From NCBI GenBank assembly GCA_028023455.1, contig JAQFVV010000021.1, positions 4,182,853 to 4,246,852 of the forward strand: a DNA stretch of 64,000 nucleotides, given 5' to 3'. The translations under genes and the position numbers were made by a program. The stretch comes from Epiperipatus broadwayi (Eukaryota; Onychophora; Udeonychophora; Euonychophora; Peripatidae). Under the pieces are notes generated by a model. The model was not told the DNA's origin, did not search any database, and was given only the letters and a program-made list of their open reading frames with translations. This document shows positions 24,218-35,489 of the stretch, piece after piece; position 1 is the first letter of the stretch; each line of letters opens with the position of its first letter.

Positions 24218-24387
24218 GAAGATGATAATCTGGACCAACTGATGTGTGCTGGTTCAGCATGAAATATGTATATTGGTGATTATTTATCTTTTTTACATGT
24301 GTGTGGTCATGGGTATCATTAGTATGAGATAGTGTGGATAGTTGAAGGTTGCTTGAAAGTCTGAGTTCAAATCCCCCACATTTATAA
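23563..24387. mobile_element. 820-bp palindromic element, family A
   Basis: Two arms of about 380-430 bp are near-perfect reverse complements about an axis near 23,950. Paired markers are GGGGATTTGAAATCAGAC with GTCTGAGTTCAAATCCCC, CATCAGTTGGTCCAGATTA with ATAATCTGGACCAACTGATG, and ATGCTGATGCCAATA with TATTGGCATCAGCAT. The right arm has an expanded (AT)n(GT)n run at 24,157-24,217 where the left arm has only ACACACATATATAT. The outer ends resemble the B box of a tRNA. Frames inside are low-complexity shadows. Related copies lie at 53.6 and 58.1-59.2 kb. Confidence 0.85.
24157..24217 (+). repeat. compound microsatellite (AT)n(GT)n
   Basis: Eighteen or so AT units run straight into about thirteen GT units. 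It accounts for the Tyr/Ile and His/Thr runs in the minus-strand frames here. Confidence 0.95.
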
Positions 24388-24779
24388 ATAAGTTCCAGGT
24401 ATAAGAATGTTTGTATTTCAAATATTAATATATTTGTATTTTGTGTCAAACATTAATCATAATATAACAATTTCTAATTTAATAAAAAGAATAATTTTTT
24501 AAATATCTATTGAAAAGAGATTGTTAATATAATTAACATCAGTATTGTAAATATGTATAATATTGCACAACAAATACTAAAAGACAGTGTATATCATATT
24601 AAAAAAACTCTTTTGAATGTAATCTAGCTGATAACGCCTTGCTAGTCGAGATCAATATTGGAAATCAATGCTATGATTTTTCACTGCCTAAACATCACAT
24701 AATCACCATTCTTTATGCTAATTCAGGGTAATGTACATTAACTCTCAACTTCTCAAACACACACACCTATATATATAGT

Positions 24780-25062
24780 TACAATTTGATTTACAGGTTT
24801 CAAATTTACTGCATTCACATTTCTGAGACCAATCATTTCAGATAATTAATGATTATTAATAATTATTCATTAAACTAGAGATTCTCTCTAGCTCAGATAT
24901 AAACTTTAAACATCGTTAACAGAGATGTAAAGTTTATATCTGGGATAAAGATAAGCTCTAGCTTAATAAATGATTGTTAATAATCATTAGTGGGTTTATC
25001 TTAAATTATTGGTGTCAAAATTGTGAATGCAGAAATTTTGGCACTTATAAATCAAATTTTAA
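24780..25062. repeat. palindrome, about 280 bp
   Basis: Arms pair as ATTTGATTTACAGG...GCATTCACATTTCTG with AGAAATTTTGGCAC...AAATCAAATT, and CAGATATAAACTTTA with TAAAGTTTATATCTG around 24,920. It is non-coding, MITE-like and unrelated to families A and B by eye. Confidence 0.75.
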
Positions 25063-26150
25063 TAATTTGATATTACAAAATGCTAAACAAATGACAAAGA
25101 CATATATATAAGAAATTGAGATCTGAGCTAATTGGTGAGTGATGGTTCAGCACATAATGTGAATCTTGGGAGTCATTTATCTTTTTCAGATGTCTTCATT
25201 TATATGATTTAAAAATGGGTGGCCAAGTAAAAGCTTTAAATATAGTTGGATAATTTGGAAATATGTCATATAGTGATAGTGATGAGATGGTAATTAAATA
25301 AATCAATGGTCATAATTTGATACAGTGATTTTTTTATATATTTGAATATGTTTATTGATGAGCAGATAATTTGTAGTTGGTGGTGCCCATTGCTATCATG
25401 CAAAAAATCATTATAAATTATGATTTCACTAATCTGAATAACATCAAAGGGAAGAGTGCTTTATCTATCTAACTAGATTATTGTAATCAAATGTCATACT
25501 TTGATCACTTTTCAGGTCTCATTCCTGATGTTGAAAGATTAATTCTTGGCAAAAGCATGATAATGATATTGATGGACAATGGATGTTTATCTTCCAATAG
25601 TGCATAGACAATGAACCCAATTCTTTCAGAATTTTTAGTCGAGAAAGGCCTCTATATACTGATAAACTCTTAACTCTAGAAGTCTATTGATAAATTTGTA
25701 TGTTTTTCTTAACTTTTATATGAGACTGATTTGATTAGATTCCTTGCGAATTTTTTATGGTGTTTAAACTTCTTTAAAAATTTATTGATCTGTATTGTCT
25801 TTGCAAAGCTGGTTACTTTATCTTTGTTTTTTAATAATAATAATAGTAATAGTAATAGTAATAATAATAATAATAACAACAACAATAACAACAACAATAA
25901 TAAAACAACCGAATGGCTTTAATTCTTGGAACATCAGAAGTAAATAATCTTCCAGAGATTGTTATTCTACCACTGCATTAAACTACACACGACTTCTCTT
26001 TTTTAATGAACTAAAGTGATAGGTATTTATTTTTAAAAAAACTGCAAGAAATATCTAAAATAATAATTTTTTTATTTAAAATTATATACTAAATTATTTA
26101 ATGAAATACAAAATCTTCATCTAAGTTTAAGGAGAATATTAATTTTACTT
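25063..26150. other. non-coding spacer with a trinucleotide repeat
   Basis: No gene was seen. An (AAT)n/(AGT)n/(AAC)n run at about 25,832-25,906 creates the poly-Leu and poly-Asn frames on the two strands. The rest is AT-rich. Confidence 0.6.
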
Positions 26151-26159
26151 AGCATTTTT

Positions 26160-26242
26160 TGAAGGTTTGTGACGATGGTATTTTAGTTGTATTTATATAT
26201 TGGACTATTTCCATCATTTAATATAAGTATTGACTTTAGAAA
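26160..26242 (-). repeat. PLE terminal sequence
   Basis: On the minus strand it reads TGATGGAAATAGTCCAATAT then AAATACAACTAAAATACCA, directly after the tRNA-like tail. The same sequence follows the tail at 35,735 and occurs inverted before the fragment at 35,085-35,132. It therefore belongs to the element rather than to a chance target. Confidence 0.55.
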
Positions 26243-26465
26243 ATTTTAATTTTATTTAAATATTCCAAATACATTCAACTATTAGTATTAACACACAGGT
26301 TACTATATGACAATGTTTATAGAGGTATTATTCTTGCCCCCTTTTTCAGGTGTTGCTGGTCTGACCAGCGAAAATATTATTATGGAAATCGAACCTGGAC
26401 CTTTAGCATCATGAATATTGAATTTTTAGGTAATTCTCTAAGCAACTGAATCATCAGGCCAAATA
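26243..26465 (-). mobile_element. tRNA-like PLE tail, copy 3
   Basis: A-box-like GATTCAGTTGCTTAGAG and B-box-like AGGTTCGATTTCC are clear on the minus strand. The shared GTCAGACCAGCAACACCTGA-type tail and an AAATAAA signal near the end follow. The upstream neighbour (26,466-26,575) is the last part of a PLE endonuclease frame. Confidence 0.7.
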
Positions 26466-26575
26466 CAACAGTCAGTAGAAATTTCATTCACTTACCTATG
26501 AGATTACTCCTGATTTTTCTACTTTTTCCTAAAAGAAAAGTTGATTAGTGATTTCCACATATTATGTATAGTTTC
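26466..26575 (-). pseudogene. PLE C-terminal stub
   Basis: About 100 bp on the minus strand match the extreme 3' coding end and 3' UTR of the plus-strand copy at 35,395-35,505 (CACTAATCAACTTT, TAGGAAAAAGT, GAAATTTCTACTGA). The copy is truncated at about 26,575, typical of 5'-truncated retroelement insertions. Confidence 0.65.
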
Positions 26576-26639
26576 ACTATATTAAATTTATGAGGTTTCC
26601 CATCTAATATCCCTTTATTAGATATAATGACAACCACTT

Positions 26640-27490
26640 AAGAAGTCACACAAAAATTTCCCTTAGAAGAAGCAGCAGAAAATTGAAGTCAAACATATCC
26701 TATGATGAGAGGAAAGCAATTAAATATATCAAAGTAAATAAATCTATAATCATTCTCTCTGCTGACAAAGGCAATGCAACAGTTGTAATGGATACAACCT
26801 AATTATGATAACAAAATATAAGAATTCACAGCAAGCCAATACAGAAAAATGGCAAAAACTCTGATATTGAGTACAGAAACAAAGTTACAAGCATCACTCA
26901 AAAAGTAAACTAACTTCATCTTTATGATCTACCTAAAATCCATAAGAATCATGTTCCATTAAGATCTCTAAAAATTCATTTTGCCAAAATTTGTCAAGAT
27001 TTTTTCTCAAAGTTCTAAGTTCTTTGGCATACAAGACCCAGTACTTTGTAGAATTAATCAAGAATATGAAAACTGGAAGAACTAACATACTAGTAATCTT
27101 TGATGTGGAAAGAATATTTACAAAGATACCATGTGAAAGAAAATTGTCTATTGTAAAAAAACATCTAAATAATAATTGATTATAAACCAGAACAATTCTT
27201 TCTATTGATAGTATAATGAAACTATTAACATTCTATCAAAATTGCCTATTTTTTAATACAACATAGAATTCTTTCAACAAAATCAAGGAATGGCTATGGG
27301 CTCACCATTGACACAACTTATTAGAAATATTTACATGGAAGAACTCAAAATCACAGCCATAAAAATTATTTCATATCCATCTAAAGTTTGGCTTCACTAT
27401 GTTGATGATACATTTATTGTATGGCCATATGGTGAAGGACTATTATAAACTTTCTGGAACCACATCAACAACATATCCCTTTGAATTAAA
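26640..27490 (+). pseudogene. decayed Penelope-like reverse transcriptase
   Basis: The frame is interrupted by several stops and shifts, but hallmarks survive in order: ADKGNATVVMD (26,761-26,793), LYDLPKIHKN (about 26,922-26,951), a VIFDVERIFTKIP-type stretch (about 27,090-27,130), MAMGSPLT (from 27,288), IYMEEL, and the catalytic YVDDTFIVW (27,398-27,424). These are signatures of PLE reverse transcriptases, which copy element RNA at telomere-like or nicked targets. No endonuclease follows on this strand; instead the fragment abuts a minus-strand PLE tail at 27,514. The catalytic YVDD is intact, but the protein could not be made. Confidence 0.85.
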
Positions 27491-27513
27491 TAAAGTAAGG
27501 GTTGAATGTCTTT

Positions 27514-27740
27514 AGAAAAAATTAGCTTTATTTAAGTATTCCAAACTGTTACTAATAGCACATAAGTTAGTAAATGCATAATGTTTCAAGGATTACTATG
27601 CTCCCCTCTTCTTCAGATGTTTATAGCCTAATCAGTGACAGTACTAGCATGGAAATCGAACCTGGACTGTTAGATTCTTGAAAAGTGAATTTTAAGGTAA
27701 TAATCTAACTAACTGAGCCATCCTACCAAGCCAATTATCA
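27514..27740 (-). mobile_element. tRNA-like PLE tail, copy 4
   Basis: On the minus strand the A box lies in GGATGGCTCAGTTAGTTAGA and the B box in AGGTTCGATTTCC. The GAAGAAGAGGGGAGCATAG tail and AAATAAAGCT signal follow. The unit directly follows the endonuclease frame of the minus-strand PLE at 27,745-28,560. Confidence 0.75.
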
Positions 27741-27744
27741 GTAG

Positions 27745-28560
27745 AAATTTTATACATATCTATGAGGTTTCTGCTGATTTCTTCACTTTTTCATAAAAAC
27801 AGTAGATTAATAGTTGCCATACATTATATACAGTCACACTAGGTTGACATACATGATTGTTCACTATTGTCATGTGAGCAGCTTCTTTAAGTTTTTTTAT
27901 TTGTACCTTTTTTTCTCTATCCAATATTTTTGTATTTTTCGAAATGAACATTAGACATTTTTTGTTTTTTCTCTTCTAATTATCAGTTTATGTTCTTGCA
28001 AGTGATTTCAGTGAGATGATTGGTCTCACCAATATACTTTCTTTCACATTCACATGATATTTCTTAGATGCAGTTTTGGTCTTCAGCATTTAAAGTTTAG
28101 CTTTGTAGATGTTAGAGTTCTTAATAGTTTGATCTATGGGAAGCTGTTCTGATTTTATACTTATTCCCAATTTTCCTTTATTTGTCTAATATTTTTGATA
28201 AGTATGAATACCCTACAATACCAATAATTGTTTGTTCTTTTGATGGTTCTTTTTATTGTCTATTTAAGATTTTTTTAATAACAGCTGATGGATAAACATT
28301 TTTTATAAGAGTTTGTTCTATATAGATTTTTTTTTCCAAATTGCTGGTTTCTGGACAAACTTCTTTTGCACTGCTCAATGGTGATAGTATAACTCCATGT
28401 TTTGGGTTTCTGGTGTGATTGGATGCATAGGCCAAGTATTTTCTTGTATGTGTGAGGTTTCTACAAATTTAGTTTTGATTTTGACATAAGGGAATGTTGT
28501 CACAAGAACATCTAAGAATGCCAATTTTTGTTCTTGTTTTGATTCTATTGTGAATTTAAT
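27745..28560 (-). pseudogene. decayed PLE: RT thumb plus GIY-YIG endonuclease
   Basis: Read on the minus strand, 28,540-28,250 encodes a FLDVLVTT-like start of the RT thumb, then YLAYASNHTRNPKHGV and the open 60-codon piece at 28,435-28,253. The GIY-YIG nuclease follows, with CERKYIGET at about 28,050-28,022. The C-terminal frame at 27,951-27,760 contains LKEAAHMTIVNNHVCQPSVT. Frameshifts and stops break it. The nuclease would nick the target for priming. The tRNA-like tail follows the last codons closely. Confidence 0.8.
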
Positions 28561-28633
28561 TGAAGAGGATATATATATATATATATATTACAAATAAAAT
28601 GTCCATTAATTAAAAAATGTAATAACAATATAA

Positions 28634-28834
28634 ATAATAAATATAATGATAATTAAATATAAATATAGTCTTTCAATTTGCAGAAGTACTTTCAGTTAAT
28701 TCCTTAATTTTCTTCAACTGCCATTAAATTTAAAAAAAAAAAAAAGCAGTTGAGGAGAGTTAAGGAATTAACTGAAAGTACTTCTGCAAATTGAACGACT
28801 ATATTTATATTTAATTACCATTACTTTATTATAT
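28634..28834. repeat. palindrome, about 200 bp
   Basis: CAATTTGCAGAAGTACTTTC and GAAAGTACTTCTGCAAATTG are exact reverse complements. Pairing extends through AGTTAATTCCTTAA and AATATAAATATAGTC on both sides of an A-run near 28,735. It is non-coding. Confidence 0.85.
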
Positions 28835-28839
28835 ATATA

Positions 28840-29295
28840 TACACATAACATTCTGAAATGAAAACTCATTCAACTGGTACAACAGGTAATTTAAATCTTT
28901 TCTAGCTTCAACATATGACAAAAGTTTTTACAAAAAAATATGCATCTAAGTTTTTTTGTTATGCCATTTTCTTATATAGAGATATGTCTATTAACAATCA
29001 ATTCAACTCAATAAAATCTCAATTGAAATAAACAATTAATATGAAATAATTATTTTATTTTAACCAGTTTTTTATCCGACATTAAGACCTTTTCAAGACA
29101 TAACATTTTGTATAATCACATGTCTAAAATACTTATGTTAGAAAAAAATGATTATTTAAATTAATTACAAATTTTAACTCAACAATATTTTTAATTAATT
29201 GATGTTATTAACTGATATGCCTAAGAGTTTTCTCAATTTAAACTTTATCAATACCTATTCAAGTAATGAAGTATATATTTTAAACCAAGGGCATT
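28840..29295. other. AT-rich spacer
   Basis: No gene or repeat is recognised. It lies between the palindrome and the inferred end of the gypsy LTR. Confidence 0.4.
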
Positions 29296-30990
29296 TGTAA
29301 GATTATCCAGCATACCTTACTTGCTCAGTTTAACTGGGTTTAAACCTTATTTACCATACATTTATAATTTTATATTATAAATATTCTGTGAACAGATTGG
29401 CCCTTCAAGCAGAGGGGAGAATGCCATTGATAAATGATACCCATAGTCAGACCAAGCTATGCAACACATAACACGATCACATTTCCAGACCATGGCCCAC
29501 CTCGACTGCTAGATTCAAACCCCTATTATCCAAGCACTTTATTTGTTTTGAGGTAAACCTTAGGCACCAGCTAGATATGAGAACTAATGTGTTTGGACAA
29601 TATACCCATAATCTAGCACTCGGAATATCCCATGACTAGCACAATTAATTGTAATACAATAACACATTATTGCTTTAATTAGCAGTAAAAGAATTGACCG
29701 ACAAAATTAAGCTTCAAGATAATATATTTAACTACCACATTTATTATTCTATTTTTAATTACATATATGAAACTTATTTAAATGAAACAAGGACTTATCA
29801 TAACTTCAGGCTCACCCATATATAATAGCAATATAATATAACAAAGAATTAAATAATATTTGACATTTAAAATACATGAAATCAATATAACATATCCTGA
29901 AGCATTAACACACATGACATTTCAAAACATGCACATCAATAGTTAATTTATGCATAATATAGAGTTCATTATTAATTGACTCTGAGAGACTTCAAATTAT
30001 TGCAATGGCTACTTTACTTAAAAATGGAAATAATAAAATGTTATTTATTACCTAGAGTTTGAACATGGACTTCTTGCTGGTTGTTACTTCATGTGAAAAT
30101 ATTTCTAACCAGTTAGATTTGAGGTTTTTCTTCTGGAGATTTAATGCTTAGTATTCTGATGCATTATTCTTTAAGACAGTTAGATATTGAAAGGAGATTT
30201 TCAAGTTGTTAGGCAGGCATCATTTTTTTCGGGCAGATTGGCTGTTGCATCAGACTGAGGCTAAAGCAAAGTCATATGTTTCCGACAATGATCAACAATG
30301 CATGATTGATTCTGGATACATAATAGACTGAACTGAACTCCTTGTCTGATAAAAAACTGAACTATTTATTAGGATGACCTGTTGTCATTTAGGTATCCGC
30401 CAGCTATATTTGTTGTTGAAATTCCTTAGATAAGTTTTTAATCCTGTTGTTGGAGATCTTTAAATTAGTGGCCATTGCAAACTTGTTGTTTTTAATTCAT
30501 ATCCATTGCAAATTATCTGTTGCAGTATTTTTATCATTCTCATTTCATTTTATTAACCTGCACACATTTTTTATACTATTCCTCATGTTTGCAATTGCAC
30601 ATATATATTTTATTCTAATAACTTATTTAAATGAAAGAAATTTCCTTTTTTCTCTTTATCTTAAAAGAGATATTTTTTAATTATTTGAAAATCAATTACT
30701 TTTAATTTTGTCTGTAAAACTATGAATTAATTGTTTTTAGCAAATAACTTTTTTTTGAAACACAAAAAAAAACTCTTTAAACTTCTTTTATAATACCTTT
30801 AATGACCAACCTTTTAAACTTTTAGTTTTACATTCCTAAAGCAACCTACATTTTTTTGATAAAAAAAACTCTTTAGATTATTATAAATAACTCTCACAAT
30901 TTGAAACCTGCACATTATTTATGATAATTTTATCTTAATAATTTTTAGCCAAAAAATATATATGTACCACTCCAATATTGGTACATTACA
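29296..30990 (-). repeat. putative 3' LTR of the gypsy relic
   Basis: On the minus strand an LTR would start TGTAATGTACCAATATTGG at 30,990, right after a purine tract. It opens with a hairpin (TGTACC / GGTACA at 30,963-30,985). The far end is uncertain; ATCTTACA at 29,296 on the minus strand is a plausible terminus. The GC-richer block at 29,400-29,640 would then be near the LTR end. No second copy was found, so the left edge is a guess. Confidence 0.35.
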
Positions 30991-31004
30991 CCACCCTCTG
31001 TTTG
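30991..31004 (-). promoter_or_regulatory. polypurine tract of the gypsy relic
   Basis: On the minus strand, AAACAGAGGGTGGTG sits directly before TGTAATG. It is the expected primer for plus-strand DNA synthesis and marks the LTR start. Confidence 0.55.
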
Positions 31005-31179
31005 AGAGTAAAATGCATCTATTTGACCCTTTTTATCTCTGATAACTTTAATTATTATTATTACCACCTGTAAAGTGGTTGATTTTCCCTTATTACTAAT
31101 CTCAACAATGGGGCATTATATGTTTCCTTTTTCTCCATCCACTGTGCTATCACAAACACATTGTCACTATATTTCCAAT

Positions 31180-32870
31180 TGATACATATGGGGCATCGTA
31201 TATTGGCTGGAATTTCTTATATATATGTTTTTCAGGATGACTCACCGGATGAACTCTCACCATTACTCATCTTCCCTTTTGAATATGGCCTTAGGTTTTT
31301 TCTGCCTCTTCTGCCATAGCATGCCCATTTTTAAAACTGGTTAAGTACTTGCTCAGCATCCCTTTTCTTGTTGATTGGATTCATCCACACTGGCAATTTA
31401 GTCTCAAATGGATATGGAATATTTCTTCCAAAATGTAGCCGAACAGGTTCGAATTCCGTAGACTCATTTCTTGACCAGTTTATCATATTGACTATTTGTG
31501 GGTTTTTTTCACCCATCTGCGATGATCATCTTGTATAGAAACCTGAAATAAATACCCCAACTCCCTCATAATCCATTCACATGGATTAGACTGAGGGTTA
31601 TGAATCGATGTAAGTATATGTTTTATTTCATGTCTGTCTGTCCATTTCTTCCATTCACTAGATACAAAGGGCATTCCATGATCCATTAGAATTTTGTCTG
31701 GAATTTCTACTGTCTTAAGGTGCTGTTGTTCCTAATCCTGAATAGTTTGTTTTGCATTAGCTTGAGCTACTGGATATGCTGCTATCAATTTCAAAAACAT
31801 GCCATATGCCACCATGAGATACTTTATTTTATTGAATGGAGGTAGAGGTCCATAGAGGTCTATTGCTAACAAGCTGTTCAGATGTTGGGCATATATAGGC
31901 TGCAGCAGCCTCACTCCTGATGTGTTAGAATGCTTGGTTGCTGAATATACAGTGCATTTACCAATAATGTCTGCAATGTTGGTGTTTATTCCTGGATAAT
32001 AACACCAATGACTCAGCCATCCCTCAACTTTATTTGCCCCATAAGGTCCATAAGTGTCATGCACATATTTAATTATTTGCTTCCTCCTGGTGACTGGAAA
32101 AATAATGCATGTTGGTTTTTATTTCATAATACACACTGTAAGAATCCTCCCTTCAAGAAATAGTAATTCTGGTCCACAGTGGATTATTTGCCATTTTCAT
32201 TACAGGCTGATTGTGTAAATACTCCATTATTTTTTGCAATCATTATCTTCTTCTTGCAGCTCATTTAATCTATGCAAATCATCTTCTATCTCATTTCTTT
32301 TATATATTTTGGTAGCAGCTACATACGCTCTGTCACAACTTAAGTATTGTTCTTGAGCTACCGGATATTGGCTTAAAGTGTCTGCCACAATATTTTCTTT
32401 GCCATGATAGTATGCCAATTTGTAATTAAATTCTTGCAGAAACAAGCTCCCTCTTATTAGCCTGCTATTATTCAGAAAGATGTGACTAATAAATTTAAGG
32501 CTCTTATGGTCAGTGATTCCTACCACTTCAGAGCCCACTAAATACTGCCGGAATTTCTTGAATGCCCATACAACAGACAGAGCTTTTTTCTCAGTTACAG
32601 TGTAATTCACTTCCAGTCCTTTTAGTAAATGGCTAATGAAACAAAGAACTCTGTGCTGACCCCCTTCCTGTATCTGAAACAGTGTAGCCCCTAATCCAAA
32701 ACCCACTGCTGTCCGTTTGTACAAAGAATGGTTTGTCGAAATCAGGATATGACAGCATAACTTTATTTAAAAATCCTGCCTTCACGCTCTGAAAACTACG
32801 CTCATGCTCAATACATCCCCATTTGTATATTCATTCTGTGCTCAAATCTAGCGCAGAGAACATAGACTCT
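31180..32870 (-). pseudogene. pol: decayed Ty3/gypsy pol (RNase H and integrase)
   Basis: Domains in order on the minus strand: the end of the RT connection with SYPDFDKPFFVQTDSSGFGL (about 32,770-32,690); RNase H with YTVTEKKALSVVWAFKKFR and ITDHKSLKF (open frame 32,724-32,227); an integrase N-terminal zinc-binding region and core start (32,064-31,732, IDLYGPLP); the later core with DHGMPFVSSEWKKW and NPQSNPCEW (31,686-31,492); then HFGRNIPYPFE and a GPY/F-like QPIYDAPY near 31,200. Each block is open but in a different frame. Gag, protease and the RT palm are missing, so the copy is truncated. The order RT-RNaseH-IN fits Ty3/gypsy. Confidence 0.85.
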
Positions 32871-33122
32871 ATTATTTTTATGGTGACCAAGAGATGATGG
32901 AAACAGATATTCAAAAAATATTTAGAATCTCTGGAATAATTTGTAACAACTGAATAAATTTATTAGATAACAATTAATAAAAGAAATGAAATTAAGGTCT
33001 CTAAAAATAAGTCTACACACATATAAGCTTTCTAATTTTGATTATTATTCAAATTTTAAATTATCACATTGTTATTTACACATATATGTGAGTAATATAC
33101 AAAATTCCCATTACTATATGGT

Positions 33123-33125
<3 letters not shown>

Positions 33126-33185
<60 letters not shown>
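33126..33185 (+). repeat. (TA)30 microsatellite
   Basis: An uninterrupted TA run of about 60 bp. It generates the poly-Ile/Tyr end of the overlapping 73-codon frame. Confidence 0.98.
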
Positions 33186-33187
<2 letters not shown>

Positions 33188-33189
33188 CA

Positions 33190-34755
33190 CCCATGTGTGA
33201 TTTATAATATACAATTAATATATTTCAATTGATATTCAATAGTGACAAAGAATAATTAAATTTTACATATATGTCCTATTTTAATTTGTTACAATAATAA
33301 TATTATATTTTTCTAATTAATTCCATTTTGAAAACATACAGCAAATTTCACACATATATGTGTGTATAAACAAAATATAGATATAATTTAAAATCAGTTA
33401 TCAAATTCTATTACAGCTTGTTTTTTTCTTTTCAAACTAAATAAAGACAATTTTTGTTTGACAGGTACTTGTTGATTAATTAATTATGAAGGTCTCTAAA
33501 TATAAAATGTCTTTTTTTTTTAATAAATGAAAAATAAAATCTTTTTATATATCTATCACTTCAGACCAAAGAAATCATTTAAAATTTCATTATTATATAT
33601 AACGTTGTTAGACTTCAACTCAAGCAAAAGTTACTTGTTTGTTTTACTTTAAATTACTAAGTTAAAATGTCTTTTTAAAGGAATATTAAAAAAATACAAC
33701 TCACTGTATATATGTTTATCTGTGTTTCTCTGGATATAGACACAGCAGCATATGTATAACTACTTCATCAAATGATGGTTTTTCTTGATAGGGACCAGTT
33801 CAGAAAAAACATAATCAGGAAGTTATAATCAAGGTAAGTTGGTCCTGATTTAGGTTTCCTTCTGTCTTGGGCTTGCAGACTTCAGGCCATCAAACTGTCT
33901 TCTCCATATTTAAGCAGACTAGTGAATATAGGAGGGTGTCAGCTTCAAGATTCAAAACATCATCAGTAAATTAGGGCAGCTGTCTTCTTGCATTCTTATA
34001 TCTTCATGGCAATCCTCTATAATTTTGGCAGCCATCTCTGCAGCTAGCTTTACTGTGGCCACTCTGCTACAGTTACCAACAAACTGCAGATAACTCTTTA
34101 CAAAATATTTTAGTCACACTTTGCAGCTAGCCATTATCTAACTGCTTCACCAAAAATATTAAGACAAGAACGGTCTTAAAAAAAATTAATATCCAAAAAT
34201 TGTAACTGGTCAATTTGGCCACCTGCTTAAAAATGTTAAAACCAGACTCTTCTGGCCAGCTCTTACAAAAGCTACATGTCAAACTGAACTAATCTTTTTA
34301 TCCAACCCTTTTATGGACTTGGATTGAGGTGACAACAACACTAATTTAAAAACTGTGTTTTTTTCTTGATTCGAAACATTTTTTTTCAAATATACTTTTA
34401 ATTAAAAAGCTACATTTGGAAATCTTATCAAAGATTTTTTTAAGAATATATAATAGAAATGTAAACAAGCATTAATAATAAACAATAGATATTTTATACA
34501 AGTTTTAATTAAAAGATTTCAAAAATAAACACTGCTTGTTTTTAAATTTCAAAATTAATAATAAATATTTATTAGACCTTTTTAAAAAATATTTATTTCA
34601 TAATAAATTCTGTTTTAAATTCAAAATTATTTAACCCTTTATAGGATTATTATTTTCAGTGAATGCAGAAAATATCTACTAAATTTTTTTGTCTGCGTTT
34701 ATTTCTACTTTTCCTTTCAACTTTATATATATTTGTGCAGCACACACACTATTAT
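33190..34755. other. non-coding spacer
   Basis: AT-rich with a moderately complex patch at 33,720-34,340. I see no frame, RNA gene or repeat match elsewhere in the window. Confidence 0.5.
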
Positions 34756-34760
34756 TGTGT

Positions 34761-34918
34761 GCCATATAACAGACCTGTTATAATATATACATATATATAT
34801 ATTAAAGCATTTTCATAAATTATTTTTTTCTATATATTTGCCATATAACAGACCTGTTATAATATATACATATATATATATTAAAGCATTTTCATAAATT
34901 ATTTTTTTCTACATATTT
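34761..34918 (+). repeat. 79-bp tandem duplication
   Basis: GCCATATAACAGACCTGTTA begins at 34,761 and again at 34,840. The two copies differ at about one base. Each contains a palindromic ACAGACCTGT-like core and a TATACATATATATA run. Confidence 0.9.
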
Positions 34919-35004
34919 GCTAACTTTTATTAATAACATGACTATGAACTAAAAAAATGAAATTAAAATAATTAGTGCTTTTCTAAAAATTGTTTACTTA
35001 TGTA

Positions 35005-35135
35005 TTTTTTAATTCAATTAAATTATAAGTGCTAGAAATTCTTAGATAGGAAAAGCTTATGTTTCACTGTTTTTCAAAATGTTTGTAATAATGGTGTTTT
35101 AGTTGTATTTTTATATTTGGACTATTTCCATCAAC
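35005..35135 (+). repeat. left inverted arm of a PLE fragment
   Basis: AATTATAAGTGCTAGAAATT, TTAGATAGGAAAAGCTTATG and TATATTTGGACTATTTCCAT pair, in reverse complement, with 35,735-35,897. The last motif also occurs at 26,160-26,215 beside another PLE tail. Confidence 0.65.
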
Positions 35136-35473
35136 AAATCTGAATAGAATAAACATATATTGGTGAGACCAGTCATCCCATTGAAAAGGACTTGCAAGAA
35201 CACAAACTGATGATTAGAAGAGAGAAAACAGATGTGTCTCAGGTAGCAGACCATGTACGTACCAATAAACATATGTTCAATTGGGAAAATACAAAAAGAT
35301 TGGTTAGAGAAGAAATGGTACAAAGAAGAAAATTTAAAGAATCTGCTCAGATGGCAATGACAAACAATTTTATAAGCCAACATGGTAATACTATATATAA
35401 TGTACGGAAACCACTAATCAACTTTGCTCTTAGGAAAAAGTGGAGAAATCAGGAGGATTCGCATAGATAAGTA
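35136..35473 (+). pseudogene. 5'-truncated PLE: GIY-YIG endonuclease C-terminal part
   Basis: The frame opens inside the nuclease, with KHILVRP replaced by a TYIGET-type stretch (YIGET at 35,156-35,170). It runs open through 35,470: HPIEKDLQEH, VADHVRTNKH, FNWENTKRLV, then a MTNNFISQHG terminus. The His/Asn/Glu-rich pattern fits PLE GIY-YIG nucleases. The reverse transcriptase is absent, so the copy is a 5' truncation. About 30 bp after the stop begins the tRNA-like tail. It is the best preserved nuclease stretch of the three PLE copies. Confidence 0.8.
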
Positions 35474-35489
35474 TATGAAATTTCTACTG

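Noticed and set aside
24056-24449. Overlapping minus-strand frames with Tyr/Ile and His/Thr runs
   Set aside because: They are translations of the (AT)n(GT)n microsatellite and palindrome arms, not genes.
25709-25922. Poly-Leu and poly-Asn frames on opposite strands
   Set aside because: Both come from the AAT/AAC trinucleotide run.
29490-29560. Reverse B-box-like AGATTCAAACCCC suggesting another SINE
   Set aside because: No A box at the right spacing and no second copy in the window; it may be part of the inferred LTR.
35111-35383. 90-codon minus-strand frame
   Set aside because: Antisense to the PLE GIY-YIG nuclease fragment.
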